Shown here: positions 34,825 through 44,068 of the stretch, one piece after another
How the letters are laid out: each line of letters begins with the position of its first letter
Position numbering within the stretch: position 1 is the first letter of the stretch
Source: Myxococcota bacterium
GTDB taxonomy: Bacteria; Myxococcota_A; UBA9160; SMWR01
Direction: 5' to 3'
Length of the DNA stretch: 64,000 nucleotides
Assembly (NCBI GenBank): GCA_039030075.1
Contig: JBCCEW010000019.1
Location: 45,269-109,268, forward strand
The notes under the pieces: generated by a model
The model's database searches: none
Seen by the model: the letters and a program-made list of their open reading frames with translations, nothing else
Told to the model about the DNA's origin: nothing
Translations under genes and position numbers: made by a program

Positions 34825-35592
34825 CTAGGCCTGCGGCTCCGCGCGCAGGACCGCGATCGGCAGCTGGAAATCGTAGTCGCCCGGCCGCTCGAGCCCGAAG
34901 CGCGCCCGCACTTCGGCAGGTGCCGCGTCGAAGAGCACGCGTAGACCCGCGGTCGCCTCGGCCGAGGTCCCGATCCGGGTCACCCAGGCTTCGAAATCGA
35001 TCTCGAGCACGAAGCGGTCGAGCACTTCCGACGCCAGCCCCGCCGTCGCGAGCAGCGCCTGCCAATCGGCCTCGCGGTGGTCGCGCACGTGGCTCGGGTC
35101 GCGCAGCACCTCGAACGCGTTCAGGAAGGTGTCGCTGGCCGCGTCGTCGGGGGCCACCGCGTCCGACAGCAGGAAGAGTCCTCCCGGGACCAGCACCCGT
35201 GCGACCTCACGCAGCATGGCGGCCGGGTCGGCCACGTGGTGCGCCGAGTGTCGGGACGTCACCACGTCGAAGGACGCATCCGGGAAGGGAAGCGCCTCGG
35301 CATTCCCGGGTTCGAAGCGCGCGTTGGAGATGCCCCGCTCCATCGCCTGGGCGCGCGCCGCATCGAGCATCGCCGGGGTGAGGTCCAGACCCACCGCCTC
35401 GGCGACGCGGGGCGCGAAGGCCAATGCGGTGTGCCCCGGCCCGCAGCCCAGGTCGAGCACCCGCTCGTGGCCGGTGCGGACACCCGCGGCCAGGAGAGCG
35501 TCGAGGTCGGGCCCGGAGCGGTGCACGGCGCTCGTGACGTAGGCGGCCGCAGCCGGGCCGAAGCGGTCTTGAATAGAGGCGGTCTGATCCAT
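34825..35592 (-). CDS. SAM-dependent class I methyltransferase
   Basis: 255 residues. Motif I is VLDLGCGPGHTAL (~45-57), motif II GLDLTPAMLDAAR, and the post-I loop has SFDVVTSRHSAHHV; the UbiE/arsenite-methylation-like subfamily is most similar. It is divergent from the MarR gene across an AT-rich operator, so MarR probably controls it. Substrate unknown. Confidence 0.92.
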   Translation of the reverse strand: MDQTASIQDRFGPAAAAYVTSAVHRSGPDLDALLAAGVRTGHERVLDLGCGPGHTALAFAPRVAEAVGLDLTPAMLDAARAQAMERGISNARFEPGNAEALPFPDASFDVVTSRHSAHHVADPAAMLREVARVLVPGGLFLLSDAVAPDDAASDTFLNAFEVLRDPSHVRDHREADWQALLATAGLASEVLDRFVLEIDFEAWVTRIGTSAEATAGLRVLFDAAPAEVRARFGLERPGDYDFQLPIAVLRAEPQA

Positions 35593-35636
35593 GGAGGACT
35601 CCGGAGTGGGGGTGAGAACGGGGTCAAGTGCATTTC

Positions 35637-35674
35637 ATTTGCGTATCAATAATTATTAACATAAGTTAAATATC
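35637..35674. promoter_or_regulatory. AT-rich operator/promoter between methyltransferase and MarR genes
   Basis: In a GC-rich genome this ~38-bp stretch is about 80% A/T. It contains the dyad TTAAC-ATAA-GTTAA at 35656-35669, five bases before the MarR start, a likely binding site for the divergently encoded regulator. Direct visual observation; occupancy unknown. Confidence 0.7.
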
Positions 35675-36154
35675 ATGCAAGCGCGACCCGAGATCCACGA
35701 GGCCATCGCCGCCCTCCAGCGGCTCACCGAGCTCTTCACCCTGCGGCGGCGTCAGCTCGCCGGCGAGGTCGGGCTCACCGAATCCCAGTGGTCCCTGCTC
35801 GAAGAGGTGGCCGACGTGCACTTCCTGCCGTCGCTCTTCGCTCAGGAGCGCGAATGTACGCCGGCGGCGGTGTCACGCGGGCTCCGCGCCCTGCTCGACC
35901 AGCGCCTCGTGGTCGTGGAGATCGACCCGAGCGATGGGCGCCAGCGCCGCTATCGATTGACCGCCGAAGGCAAGCGCGTGCTGCGCAACCTGCGCCGCGG
36001 ACGCGAACGCGCGATCGCCGCCATCTGGCAGGACTTCGACGCGCCGACCCTCGGGGCGTTCGTGCACTTCGCCGACGAGCTGTCCGATCAGCTGGCGGCC
36101 TATGCGGGCCGCGGGGCTACTTCCCGCGAAACTCGGGCTTCCGCTTCTCGCTGA
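35675..36154 (+). CDS. MarR-family transcriptional regulator
   Basis: 159 residues. The winged helix is at ~35-100, with recognition helix CTPAAVSRGLRALLDQRLV (~60-78) and wing DPSDGRQRRYRLT. It likely autoregulates through the adjacent palindrome. The 3' end overlaps the convergent crotonase gene by 38 bp. Confidence 0.92.
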   Translation: MQARPEIHEAIAALQRLTELFTLRRRQLAGEVGLTESQWSLLEEVADVHFLPSLFAQERECTPAAVSRGLRALLDQRLVVVEIDPSDGRQRRYRLTAEGKRVLRNLRRGRERAIAAIWQDFDAPTLGAFVHFADELSDQLAAYAGRGATSRETRASASR

Positions 36155-36923
36155 ACGCTTTCACCGCCTCGACGTAGTCCTCGGTGAAGGCACCGCAGAC
36201 CATGCGCTCGGCTTCGACATCGAGGCAGGACTGCAGATCTTCGGTGAGGGCCCGGTTCAGGTTTTCCTTCATGAAGCGCAGGGCGATCGGCGGTCCGCTC
36301 GCGATCTCCTTCGCCCAGGCCAGGGCTGCGTCCGGCAGTTCGGCTTCCGCCACGACCCGGTTGGCGAGGCCGAGCGCGAGGCAATCCTCGGCGCTCACGC
36401 GTCGTGCGGTGAACATCAGCTCGCGGGCCCGGGCCGGACCGAGCAGTCGCGTGAGGAACCAGCTGGCGCCGTAGTCTCCGGAGAGCCCCAGGCGCGCGTA
36501 CGCGGTGGTCACGAAGGCGCTCTCGGCAAAGATCCGCAGGTCGCAGGCGAGCGCGAGCGCGAACCCCGCGCCCGCAGCGGGCCCGGGCAGCGCGGCCAAC
36601 ACCGGCTTCGTCAGGCGGTGCAGCAGCGCGGGCACCTCGTGTTCGCGGCGCAGGATGCGCACGCGCGGCTCGCGTTCGGGCGGCGGCCCCTCGGCCATGA
36701 CCTTCGTGTCGCCGCCCGCGCAGAACCCGCCGCCCGCGCCGGTCAGCAGGACGCACCCCACCCCGGTGTCGTCGTCGAGCACGGGCAGCACGGCGCGCAG
36801 CGCTTCCTTCATCTCGATGGTCAGCGCGTTGCGGGCCTCGGGACGATGCAGGGTGAGGACGGCGACCCGTTCGTCGACGTGACACAAGAGCTGCTCGGTT
36901 CCGGTCTCGATCGTTTCGCTCAC
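36117..36923 (-). CDS. Enoyl-CoA hydratase/isomerase-family protein
   Basis: 268 residues, GTG start at 36923 with AGGAG upstream. Crotonase loops GGFCAGGDTKVMA (~65-77) and GPAAGAGFALALACD are clear. The position of the first catalytic Glu is Phe (AGFAL) and the second region (ARLGLSGDYGASWFL) has Asp only, so isomerase or a degenerate role is more likely than hydratase. Its 3' end overlaps the convergent MarR gene. Confidence 0.88.
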   Translation of the reverse strand: MSETIETGTEQLLCHVDERVAVLTLHRPEARNALTIEMKEALRAVLPVLDDDTGVGCVLLTGAGGGFCAGGDTKVMAEGPPPEREPRVRILRREHEVPALLHRLTKPVLAALPGPAAGAGFALALACDLRIFAESAFVTTAYARLGLSGDYGASWFLTRLLGPARARELMFTARRVSAEDCLALGLANRVVAEAELPDAALAWAKEIASGPPIALRFMKENLNRALTEDLQSCLDVEAERMVCGAFTEDYVEAVKAFSEKRKPEFRGK

Positions 36924-37049
36924 CGCTCCTCCGTGGCGCGTCACCCTACCACGCTCTCCCGATGGCTTCCGTCGGTGCCCTGCCCTTGCCAGCGCGGGTC
37001 TCGGGCGACTACAAAGCGGGGGCTCGCTCGACCCCTTCTGGAGGATCTC

Positions 37050-37919
37050 ATGGGACTGCCCGAACCCCCGCCGCTCGGAGCCCACGCCCTGCCCGCCGGC
37101 AGCTACGACGGTCAGGTCGTCCTGGTCACCGGAGGCGGGACCGGCCTGGGCAAAGCGATGGCCGTCGAGTTCGGTCGACTCGGCGCGACGGTCGCGATCG
37201 TGTCGCGCTCCGAAGAGCACCTCGCGGCCGGTGTCGCGGCGGTAGAAGAGGCGGGGGGCAAGGCCCTGTCGGCCACCGCCGACGTCCGTCAGGCGGACAG
37301 CGTCGCCGCCGCCTTCGACCGCGTCGCCGAGCAGGCGGGTCTCCCCGACGTCCTGATCAACAACGCCGCCGGCAACTTCCCGGTTCCCGCCGAGGACATG
37401 AGCCCGAACGCCTGGCGTGCGGTCGTCGAGATCGTCCTCTCGGGCACGTTCCACTGCTCGCGCGAGTTCGGCCGTCGGCACATCGCGGCCGAAACGCCGG
37501 GCGCGATCGTCAACATCGGCGCCGCCTACGCCTGGACCGGCGGTCCGGGCTTCGCCCACTCCGCCGCCGCAAAGGCCGGCGTCAAGAACCTCACCGAGAC
37601 CCTCGCCGTCGAATGGGGACCCTACGGGATACGCGTGAACGGCCTGGTGCCCGGCCTCTTCCCCCACGACGACGAGACCCAGAACATTCGTTCGGTCCCC
37701 GAACGCCGCAAGAACGACGGGGCCCGGGCTCCGGCGGGCCGGGTCGGATTTCCCCACGAGTTGGGCTGGGCCGCCACGTTCCTGGCGTCTCCCTACGCCG
37801 CCTACATCAGCGGCCACACCCTGGTCGTCGACGGCGCGAACTGGCAGCGCCGCGCCATGCTCATGCCCGAGTTCGTGCCGATCCGCGAACAACTCGGCAA
37901 GGGCCCCTTCGAACTCTGA
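37050..37919 (+). CDS. SDR oxidoreductase, 2,4-dienoyl-CoA reductase-like
   Basis: 289 residues. TGGGTGLG cofactor motif (~27-34). The signature NNAAGNF (~107-113) and a Ser at the normal catalytic-Tyr position (SAAAK, ~171-175) are shared with NADPH 2,4-dienoyl-CoA reductases. That role, reducing dienoyl-CoA during unsaturated fatty-acid oxidation, is inferred. GGAGG at 37040-37044 precedes ATG 37050. It is followed after 24 bp by a crotonase, fitting a beta-oxidation operon. Confidence 0.87.
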   Translation: MGLPEPPPLGAHALPAGSYDGQVVLVTGGGTGLGKAMAVEFGRLGATVAIVSRSEEHLAAGVAAVEEAGGKALSATADVRQADSVAAAFDRVAEQAGLPDVLINNAAGNFPVPAEDMSPNAWRAVVEIVLSGTFHCSREFGRRHIAAETPGAIVNIGAAYAWTGGPGFAHSAAAKAGVKNLTETLAVEWGPYGIRVNGLVPGLFPHDDETQNIRSVPERRKNDGARAPAGRVGFPHELGWAATFLASPYAAYISGHTLVVDGANWQRRAMLMPEFVPIREQLGKGPFEL

Positions 37920-37943
37920 GCCCCACCTGCGAGGACCCCTCTC

Positions 37944-38753
37944 TTGAGTGAACGACCCGTCTTGATGGAACTCGTACGCGAGCCGCCGCTCGCCCACATC
38001 GTGCTCACGAATCCGGAGAAGCTGAACGCCTGGAGCTGGGAGTCGGCCCGCCAGGTGACGACTCTCGCCGACGAGATTCGCTTCGACGACACGATCCGCG
38101 CGGTCGTGTTCCGCGCCGAGGGCCGGGCCTTCTGCGCGGGGGTCGACCTCGGCATGCCCGAAGACCGCATCACCGGCCGCTCCCCGGCCGAGAAGACCCG
38201 CAACTATTTCGAGAAGTTCCGATGGGTCCACGAACGTTTCCACGTGCTCGCGGAGCTGCCGCAGCCCGTCGTGATGGCGATTCACGGCTACTGCCTCGGC
38301 GCGGGCCTCGAAGTCGCCATGATGGGCGACATCCGCATCGCCTCCGACGATGCGCGCTTCGCGCTCCCCGAGCCGAAGGTCGGCGTGTCGATCGATGCGG
38401 GCGGCGACCTGCGCTTGATCGCCGAGATCGGTGCGGGTTGGACGAAGCTCCTCGCCCTGACCGGCCGACGCATCGACGCCGAAACCGCCCTGCGCATCGG
38501 CATCGTGCAAGAAGTCGTGCCGCGTGACACGCTGGTCGACCACGCGACGGCGCTCGCCGCCGAGATCGCCGGCAATGCGCCACTCGCCGTGCAGGGCATC
38601 AAGCGCACGATCAACTACCGCGCCCAACAGGGCCTCGCCGAAGCGCTGCGCTTCGAAGCCGCCAGCGCCGCGCCGCTCTTCACCTCCGACGACATGACCC
38701 TCGGCTACAAGGCGATGGCCGCGAAAGAGGACGCGAAGTTCGAGGGGAAGTAG
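37944..38753 (+). CDS. Enoyl-CoA hydratase/isomerase-family protein
   Basis: 269 residues, TTG start at 37944 with AGGA upstream (an ATG at 37965 is the alternative). Oxyanion loops RAFCAGVDLGM and YCLGAGLEVAMMGDI; both glutamates are present (GLEVA, LPEPKVGVS). It lies directly after the dienoyl-CoA-reductase-like gene and probably acts with it in beta-oxidation. Confidence 0.9.
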   Translation: MSERPVLMELVREPPLAHIVLTNPEKLNAWSWESARQVTTLADEIRFDDTIRAVVFRAEGRAFCAGVDLGMPEDRITGRSPAEKTRNYFEKFRWVHERFHVLAELPQPVVMAIHGYCLGAGLEVAMMGDIRIASDDARFALPEPKVGVSIDAGGDLRLIAEIGAGWTKLLALTGRRIDAETALRIGIVQEVVPRDTLVDHATALAAEIAGNAPLAVQGIKRTINYRAQQGLAEALRFEAASAAPLFTSDDMTLGYKAMAAKEDAKFEGK

Positions 38754-38762
38754 CCCCCGGAG

Positions 38763-41528
38763 TCAGCGGACGCCGGGCCCGTCGAAGCGTCCGTTGCCGT
38801 CGACGTCCACGTAGATCGGGTTCGAGAACGCAGCCGACACGAAGCCCGGAACCACCGTCTCGGTGTAGGGGCCCGGGTGTGCCGCGCGCCAGGCTGCAGC
38901 GTCCGCGTCGAGCGGCGCCCCCGCCTCCAGCACCACGAAGGCATCCGCGTCGAGCGCGAGGGGAACGCGTCCCGTGCGCTCAGTCGTGCGATGCACGACG
39001 TCGCCGTTCACCACGATCCGCACCTCTTCGAGCGGAACCCAGTCGGCCGCGTCGACCTCGAAAGCGACGAACCCGGCCTCGCCGCCGGGCACGAGCGCAC
39101 CGGCCTCGGCCGTGCCCACCTGGAAGCGGCGGATGCGCGGACCAGTCGTTCCGAAGCTGCGTCCCTCGCGCAGGGCGCGATCGAAGCCCGCCTGTGGCTC
39201 CGGCCGTGGATCCGTTCCCACCCAGACGTAGTTGCGCGGGTACGCCGCCAGCTGATCGGCGCCGTGGGTATCCGAGTTCGCGGTCCCCGTGCGACGGACG
39301 CCGTGTCGGAGCAAGGCGTGCCAGTCCGCGCGCATCAGCCGGTAGGCGTTGTACGACTTGCCGTTCATCACCTCGATGGCGTCGAAGTCCAGCGCGCGGG
39401 TCCCGTCGGCAGCGGCCTCGAGGAGCGGCGCATGGTCGGGCGCATCCAGCGGCGCCGCGGGATCGAAGGCGGGTCCCTGGCTCAGGTGGGTGAAGAAACT
39501 GCCGTCGTGGCGCGCGGGCTTCCGGCCGCGCGGATGGTTCAACTGCAGGACCTGAGCGCCGTGTTCGCGACGGAGCTTCGAGTAGAGCTCTCCTACGAGC
39601 AGGTTCTGACTGGGAGGCGCTCCCGCACGATGCAACGTCGGACGCGGCTCGACGGGCCAGGCGTTGTGGTGCCCGATCGTCCAGGGCGCGACGGCGCTCG
39701 GCGTGCTGCTGGTGATCTCGACACCGTGCACCACGCGCAGCCGGTCGGCGAGGCCGAGGCGTGCCAGCGCCGGGCGGTAGTCGGGGACGTGATCGTGATC
39801 GGTGGCGACGAGCACGTGGACGCCCTCGGCGACGTAGGCGCGCAGGCGCTGCTCGTTCGGCGTCTGGGAGTCGTCGCTGGCCTGGGCGTGGACGTGGAGG
39901 TCGGCGACCTCGACCCCGGCCAGGGGCGGCAGGGCTTCGAGTTCGAACGGCGGCACCGCCGCTTCGCTGCCGGGCTCCGCGAGGGTCAACTCGATCTGCG
40001 CGAGGTTCCAGTCGAGCCCGCGGGTCGCCGTGAGTCGATAGCGACCCGGCGGTAGCGCCACCGCGGCGGGATCCTGCGGCGTCCCGGTGAACCACAGGGA
40101 CCGGCTCATCTGCGCGCTCGGCAGCGGCGCTCCATCGAGGCGGGCGTCCCAGAGATCGTCGTGAAAGCGCGGATCCGGGGTGCCGTCCCGGCCCTCCACG
40201 ATGATCCGGCCAGGCCCCCCATCGGCGAAGGCCGGCGCGAAGCGCAGCTGCGCCAGGGCGGTCGGCGTGTCGAAGCGGACTTCGGCGAAGGCCGCCTCCG
40301 GGACCTCGATCACGCGCGTGGTGTTCTGGGCGCCCGCGACGCGAAGCTCGACCTGGTAGCGACCCGGCGGCAACACGATCTGGAACGGTTCGCCGGACGC
40401 AATGCGCCGCGATGTCACCGGCGCGCCGGCTTCGGTCCCCACCCACAGCACGGCCCGCCGCGCCCCCGTGTCGAGGGCGCCGCGCAGCCCCGCGCGGCCG
40501 TCGGCGAAGCCGAGATCGACGAAGACGCGGTCCGAGTTCGCGGCGACATCGGAACGTCCGGCGACGTACACGCGCCGCGACCACACGGACTGCTCCCCGG
40601 CCTCCAGTTCGCGGAACAGCGCGCGCGCGAGACCCAGCAGACCGAGGCTCGGCGAACGGGAGCCGAGTAGCGAGACCGCCACACTCACGTGCTCTTCGGT
40701 GACCCCGAAGATCGGCAGGCCCGCTTCGGTGCGTTCGGGCGAGGCCAGGGCGTAGGCGATCGGAGGGAACCCCTCGACACCGACGAGCCCCAGGTGGGTG
40801 AACGCCGCGATCGCGTCGGCCGACGGGAAGCCGTCGCGCGCGAAACCCATGTTGCGGAACCCGCGCGAAGCCTCGGGGGCGAGTGTGTTGCCGAGGAAGA
40901 TGCGACCGCTGCGACCCCCGCGCATCCAGACGTCGCCGAACGCGAAGACCGGTGCCCCGTCCTCGCCCGTGTTCGTGAGGGTCGTCTCGATCCGCACGAA
41001 GGGCTCGCCGGGACGCACCTCGTACACCGTCTCGACGGTAACCTCGGCGATGTCTTCCGGGTCGGGCACCAGCGGGTCGAGCGCGCGCGCCCAGAAACCG
41101 CCGCGTGGAAGCGCGCGCAGCCCCGAGCTCGTCACGACGATACGCGCGAACGCCCCGTCGGGATCGACTTCGGCGCGAATCGCGTCGTAGCCCACCTCGA
41201 TGCGCTGGGTGAGGTTGATGATCGGGAACAGGCGCGCGAACTGATCCTCGCCCTGACGATCGCGGAGGCCCAGGTCGACGAGGGTCCCGCCGTGGTTCTG
41301 CTTCGCGTGTTCGCGACCCACGTCGTCGATGACCGCTTCGATGACGTCGTTCGCGAGCCACCAGTCACCGACCCCGCCGATCGAATCGGGCCCGCCGACG
41401 CGCAACGTCTCGACCGAGTCGACCTCGATGCGCTCGGCCCGAAGCTCGGCGCCCACTCCCGATGCCAGGAGCAGGAGCCCGAAGGCCACGACCCCCCCTC
41501 GTTGCCACGCTCGCGCCGCACCGATCAC
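38763..41528 (-). CDS. CehA/McbA-like secreted PHP-domain metallohydrolase
   Basis: 921 residues. Signal peptide ~1-27. The N-terminal ~550 residues are beta-sandwich-like without clear family. From ~560 a PHP domain starts: DLHVHAQASDD (HxH metal site), ATDHDHV, GHHNAWP and TANSDTHG. The C-terminus has EF-hand-like VDVDGNGRFDG, a possible Ca site. PHP phosphoesterases of the CehA/McbA family hydrolyse phosphoester or carbamate bonds. It is likely exported. Substrate unknown. Confidence 0.85.
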   Translation of the reverse strand: MIGAARAWQRGGVVAFGLLLLASGVGAELRAERIEVDSVETLRVGGPDSIGGVGDWWLANDVIEAVIDDVGREHAKQNHGGTLVDLGLRDRQGEDQFARLFPIINLTQRIEVGYDAIRAEVDPDGAFARIVVTSSGLRALPRGGFWARALDPLVPDPEDIAEVTVETVYEVRPGEPFVRIETTLTNTGEDGAPVFAFGDVWMRGGRSGRIFLGNTLAPEASRGFRNMGFARDGFPSADAIAAFTHLGLVGVEGFPPIAYALASPERTEAGLPIFGVTEEHVSVAVSLLGSRSPSLGLLGLARALFRELEAGEQSVWSRRVYVAGRSDVAANSDRVFVDLGFADGRAGLRGALDTGARRAVLWVGTEAGAPVTSRRIASGEPFQIVLPPGRYQVELRVAGAQNTTRVIEVPEAAFAEVRFDTPTALAQLRFAPAFADGGPGRIIVEGRDGTPDPRFHDDLWDARLDGAPLPSAQMSRSLWFTGTPQDPAAVALPPGRYRLTATRGLDWNLAQIELTLAEPGSEAAVPPFELEALPPLAGVEVADLHVHAQASDDSQTPNEQRLRAYVAEGVHVLVATDHDHVPDYRPALARLGLADRLRVVHGVEITSSTPSAVAPWTIGHHNAWPVEPRPTLHRAGAPPSQNLLVGELYSKLRREHGAQVLQLNHPRGRKPARHDGSFFTHLSQGPAFDPAAPLDAPDHAPLLEAAADGTRALDFDAIEVMNGKSYNAYRLMRADWHALLRHGVRRTGTANSDTHGADQLAAYPRNYVWVGTDPRPEPQAGFDRALREGRSFGTTGPRIRRFQVGTAEAGALVPGGEAGFVAFEVDAADWVPLEEVRIVVNGDVVHRTTERTGRVPLALDADAFVVLEAGAPLDADAAAWRAAHPGPYTETVVPGFVSAAFSNPIYVDVDGNGRFDGPGVR

Positions 41529-41570
41529 GGGCGGAACGTAGCGCGCCTCCCGCGGCGAACGATCGGGCGG

Positions 41571-43784
41571 CTAGCGGCGCGCGCGAGGCCAGAGCGCCAC
41601 GGCGAGCGCGGCCAACGCGGCGCTGGGCAACCAGCCCGCGACCCCTGGAGCGAGCACACCCTGGGAACCCAGGGTCGTCGTCATCCCCACCAGGACGACG
41701 TACCCGGCCGACACACCGAGGGCGAACGCCAGCGTTCGCCCCCAACGGAGCCGGGGCGGACCGCCCAGGACGAAGAGTACGAGCGCGGCCGGCAGCAGGG
41801 CCGGGGCAAGCGCTCCGGCCCTGCGCGCCTGGAACGCGGTGCGCAGACCGGTGGTGGGTACGCCCGTCTGCTCACGGCGCGCAATGGCGCGGGTCAGGCC
41901 TTCGTTGGAGAGATGCATCGGATCGAGAGCGCCCACACCCACCTGGAGGCGCGTCCTCTCCGGACCGTTGCGTCGTGCGTTCCTCCCGGCTCCGAGCGTC
42001 CAGGTCGTCGCGTCTTCGAGCGTCCACCAGCCCTCCCCGGTGTGCACCGCACGATCGGCGTCCGAGCGCGCGGCGGGCAGACCCTCGGTGTCGAGTTCGA
42101 AGACGGTCAAGGCGCGGGCGATGCCGCGCTCGGCGTCGAACGCGTCGGCCGCGACCCAACGGTCGCCGGACCGCTGCCACACAGCGCGCGTGGACGCTGT
42201 CGCGGGCGACCGCGCTTGCGCCTTGATCTCGGTGCGCTTCAGGTAGTCGGCGTGGGCATTCGTGCGCGGGACGACCTGGTCGCGCAGCAGGAAATAGCCG
42301 GGCACGGCGAGCCAGGTGAGCACGAACACCGGCGCGAGCGCGCGCAACCCCGACACGCCGCTCGCACGCAGCCCGACCAGCTCTCCATCCGCCGCCAGGG
42401 CACCGACCAGCAGCGCCGCGGCAGCCAGCATCGCGAACGGCACCACCCGCGCCGCCAACAAGGGCGCGCGGGCCGCGTAGAAACGCGCGACCTCGTCGGG
42501 TTCGGCGGCGTGGCGCGCGAACCAAGCGAGTCGCTCCAGGAAATCGATCCCCAGATAGAAGACGAAGAGCGCGCCGAACGAGAGACCGACGAGCACCAGG
42601 AAACGCGCCGCGATGTGGCGCGTGAGGATCCCGCTGCGGAACGCGACGGCGTGGCGCTCGCCGTCGCGCGCCGGGGACGCCGCGCGCCGCGATGGGGTGC
42701 GCGCGCCGAAGCGAACGCGTCCTCGCCACGCGACCCCCGCGAGGAGCAACAGCGCATGCGGCGTCCACACCGACGCGCCGTGGCCGACGAGTCCCGCTTG
42801 CGCGACCCCCGCCCCGAGGGCCTGGGCCGCGAAGCTTCCCGCGAGCGCCGCGACCCCGACGCCGAGCGCGCGCATGCGCGACCGCACGCGGGTCGCGAGC
42901 GCCAACGGCCACGCGGCCAGGGTCCAGCCGAAGGCCCAGAGCGGTTCGGCCCAGCGTCGCTGCCGTTCGCGCCGCGCGGCCACCGCCAGCCGCGGATCCG
43001 GCCCCACCACCAGCGTCGCAAGCGCCGCGAACCCGTGTCCGCGCACGGCGTCCGCCGGGTTGCGCGCACCGCCCCAGTTCACCGGGGCCGGAAGCGACAG
43101 GGTGAGCGCGTCGAAGTGCAGCTCCTGGGCGCCGCCGGCGGCGAGCAGCGCGCGCCCGTTCTCGAGTTCGAGTCCGACCCCGCGCTCGGGATCGCGCCAG
43201 AGTCGCCCCGTGCGCGCGAAGAGCGTGTCGCCGAGGGTCGGGGAGAAGAGGCGCACGCGCGCGAGGCTCCCATCCACACGAACGGACTCGGCCGCGAGCC
43301 GCCACGCCCCGAATGCCATCGGGTGCCCCGGCTCCATGGCGTCCCAGGGGCGCGCGTCGAGCCAGGCAGCGCGCTCGATCTGCAACGCGCGCTCGGAGGC
43401 CGGCGTGCTCCACAGGCTGCCCACGCCCGCGACGACCGCGGCCGCCACCGCGACCACGCCGACCGGACGCCACCACGCGAAGGGACCGACGCCACACTGG
43501 GCCAGCGCATCGCGCTCGCGGTCGGCGGACCAGCGACCCGCGACCAGGAGCACGGCGAGGCCGCTCGCGAAGGGCAGCGCCGCTTGCAGCGCGATGCCCG
43601 CTTCGAGTGCCCACGAGGTCACGGCGTCGGCACCGCCCCCGCGTCCCAAGGCCTGACCGAACACCAGCCATTCGGTGAGCAGGGCCACGAACCCGAACAC
43701 GGCCGTCAGCACCGCTGCGACCACCGCGATCTCTCGCGCGATGGCGCGCGTCAGGGTGGGTCCCAGCGGGCGATGGCGCATCAT
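41571..43784 (-). CDS. LptF-LptG fusion: LPS export ABC-transporter permease in one chain
   Basis: 737 residues, about twice the size of LptF or LptG (each ~360). The N-terminal half (~1-355) begins with the LptF-type TRAIAREIAVVAAVLTAVFGF helix. A second permease start, SGILTRHIAARFLVLVGLSFGALFVFYLGIDFLERL, appears at ~391. Both halves have paired N- and C-terminal helices around a periplasmic beta-jellyroll. Normally LptF and LptG are separate and form a heterodimer with LptB2. Start 43784 (MM) or 43808 is possible; neither has a strong ribosome site. It is divergent from the Kdo/LPS operon. Confidence 0.8.
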   Translation of the reverse strand: MMRHRPLGPTLTRAIAREIAVVAAVLTAVFGFVALLTEWLVFGQALGRGGGADAVTSWALEAGIALQAALPFASGLAVLLVAGRWSADRERDALAQCGVGPFAWWRPVGVVAVAAAVVAGVGSLWSTPASERALQIERAAWLDARPWDAMEPGHPMAFGAWRLAAESVRVDGSLARVRLFSPTLGDTLFARTGRLWRDPERGVGLELENGRALLAAGGAQELHFDALTLSLPAPVNWGGARNPADAVRGHGFAALATLVVGPDPRLAVAARRERQRRWAEPLWAFGWTLAAWPLALATRVRSRMRALGVGVAALAGSFAAQALGAGVAQAGLVGHGASVWTPHALLLLAGVAWRGRVRFGARTPSRRAASPARDGERHAVAFRSGILTRHIAARFLVLVGLSFGALFVFYLGIDFLERLAWFARHAAEPDEVARFYAARAPLLAARVVPFAMLAAAALLVGALAADGELVGLRASGVSGLRALAPVFVLTWLAVPGYFLLRDQVVPRTNAHADYLKRTEIKAQARSPATASTRAVWQRSGDRWVAADAFDAERGIARALTVFELDTEGLPAARSDADRAVHTGEGWWTLEDATTWTLGAGRNARRNGPERTRLQVGVGALDPMHLSNEGLTRAIARREQTGVPTTGLRTAFQARRAGALAPALLPAALVLFVLGGPPRLRWGRTLAFALGVSAGYVVLVGMTTTLGSQGVLAPGVAGWLPSAALAALAVALWPRARR

Positions 43785-44068
43785 GCGGCTCGGTTGGCGA
43801 CCTCTCATCGAACGGCCCGCGATTCCCTGGGGGCCGCGCGGTCCGGCTGCCGGCGATCCCATTGACAACCCACGGGGTGCCCCGCAGTCTCCTGCTCCCC
43901 CCGGAAGACGCAAACGTAGGGCGCCGAAACGCATCGCGGCAACGCGAACCCGGCGCCAGGCCCGATCCCCCGCCCTCTCGACGTTTCTCCCGTTTTCCAG
44001 CTCTGCCACGCGAGGGTTCCGCGCTGCGCCCACACGAGCCAGCCGGCGCCCGGGCGACGAAGGGAACC
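43785..44068. promoter_or_regulatory. Divergent promoter region between LptFG and the NTP-transferase/kdsA operon
   Basis: 284 bp with no gene. A TTGACA box is at 43862-43867, but the -10 position 17 bp further is CAGTCT, which is poor. A CGGGG-TG-CCCCG dyad lies in the spacer at 43873-43884. A promoter is inferred from position, not proven. Confidence 0.3.

Noticed and set aside
40689..43865. A 1058-codon open frame on the plus strand
   Set aside because: It runs opposite to the well-supported metallohydrolase and LptFG genes; its translation is rich in Arg, Gly, Pro and His without domains, typical of antisense frames in GC-rich DNA.
43862..43890. TTGACA promoter box
   Set aside because: The -10 hexamer at 17-bp spacing (CAGTCT) is poor; kept only as a note in the divergent region.
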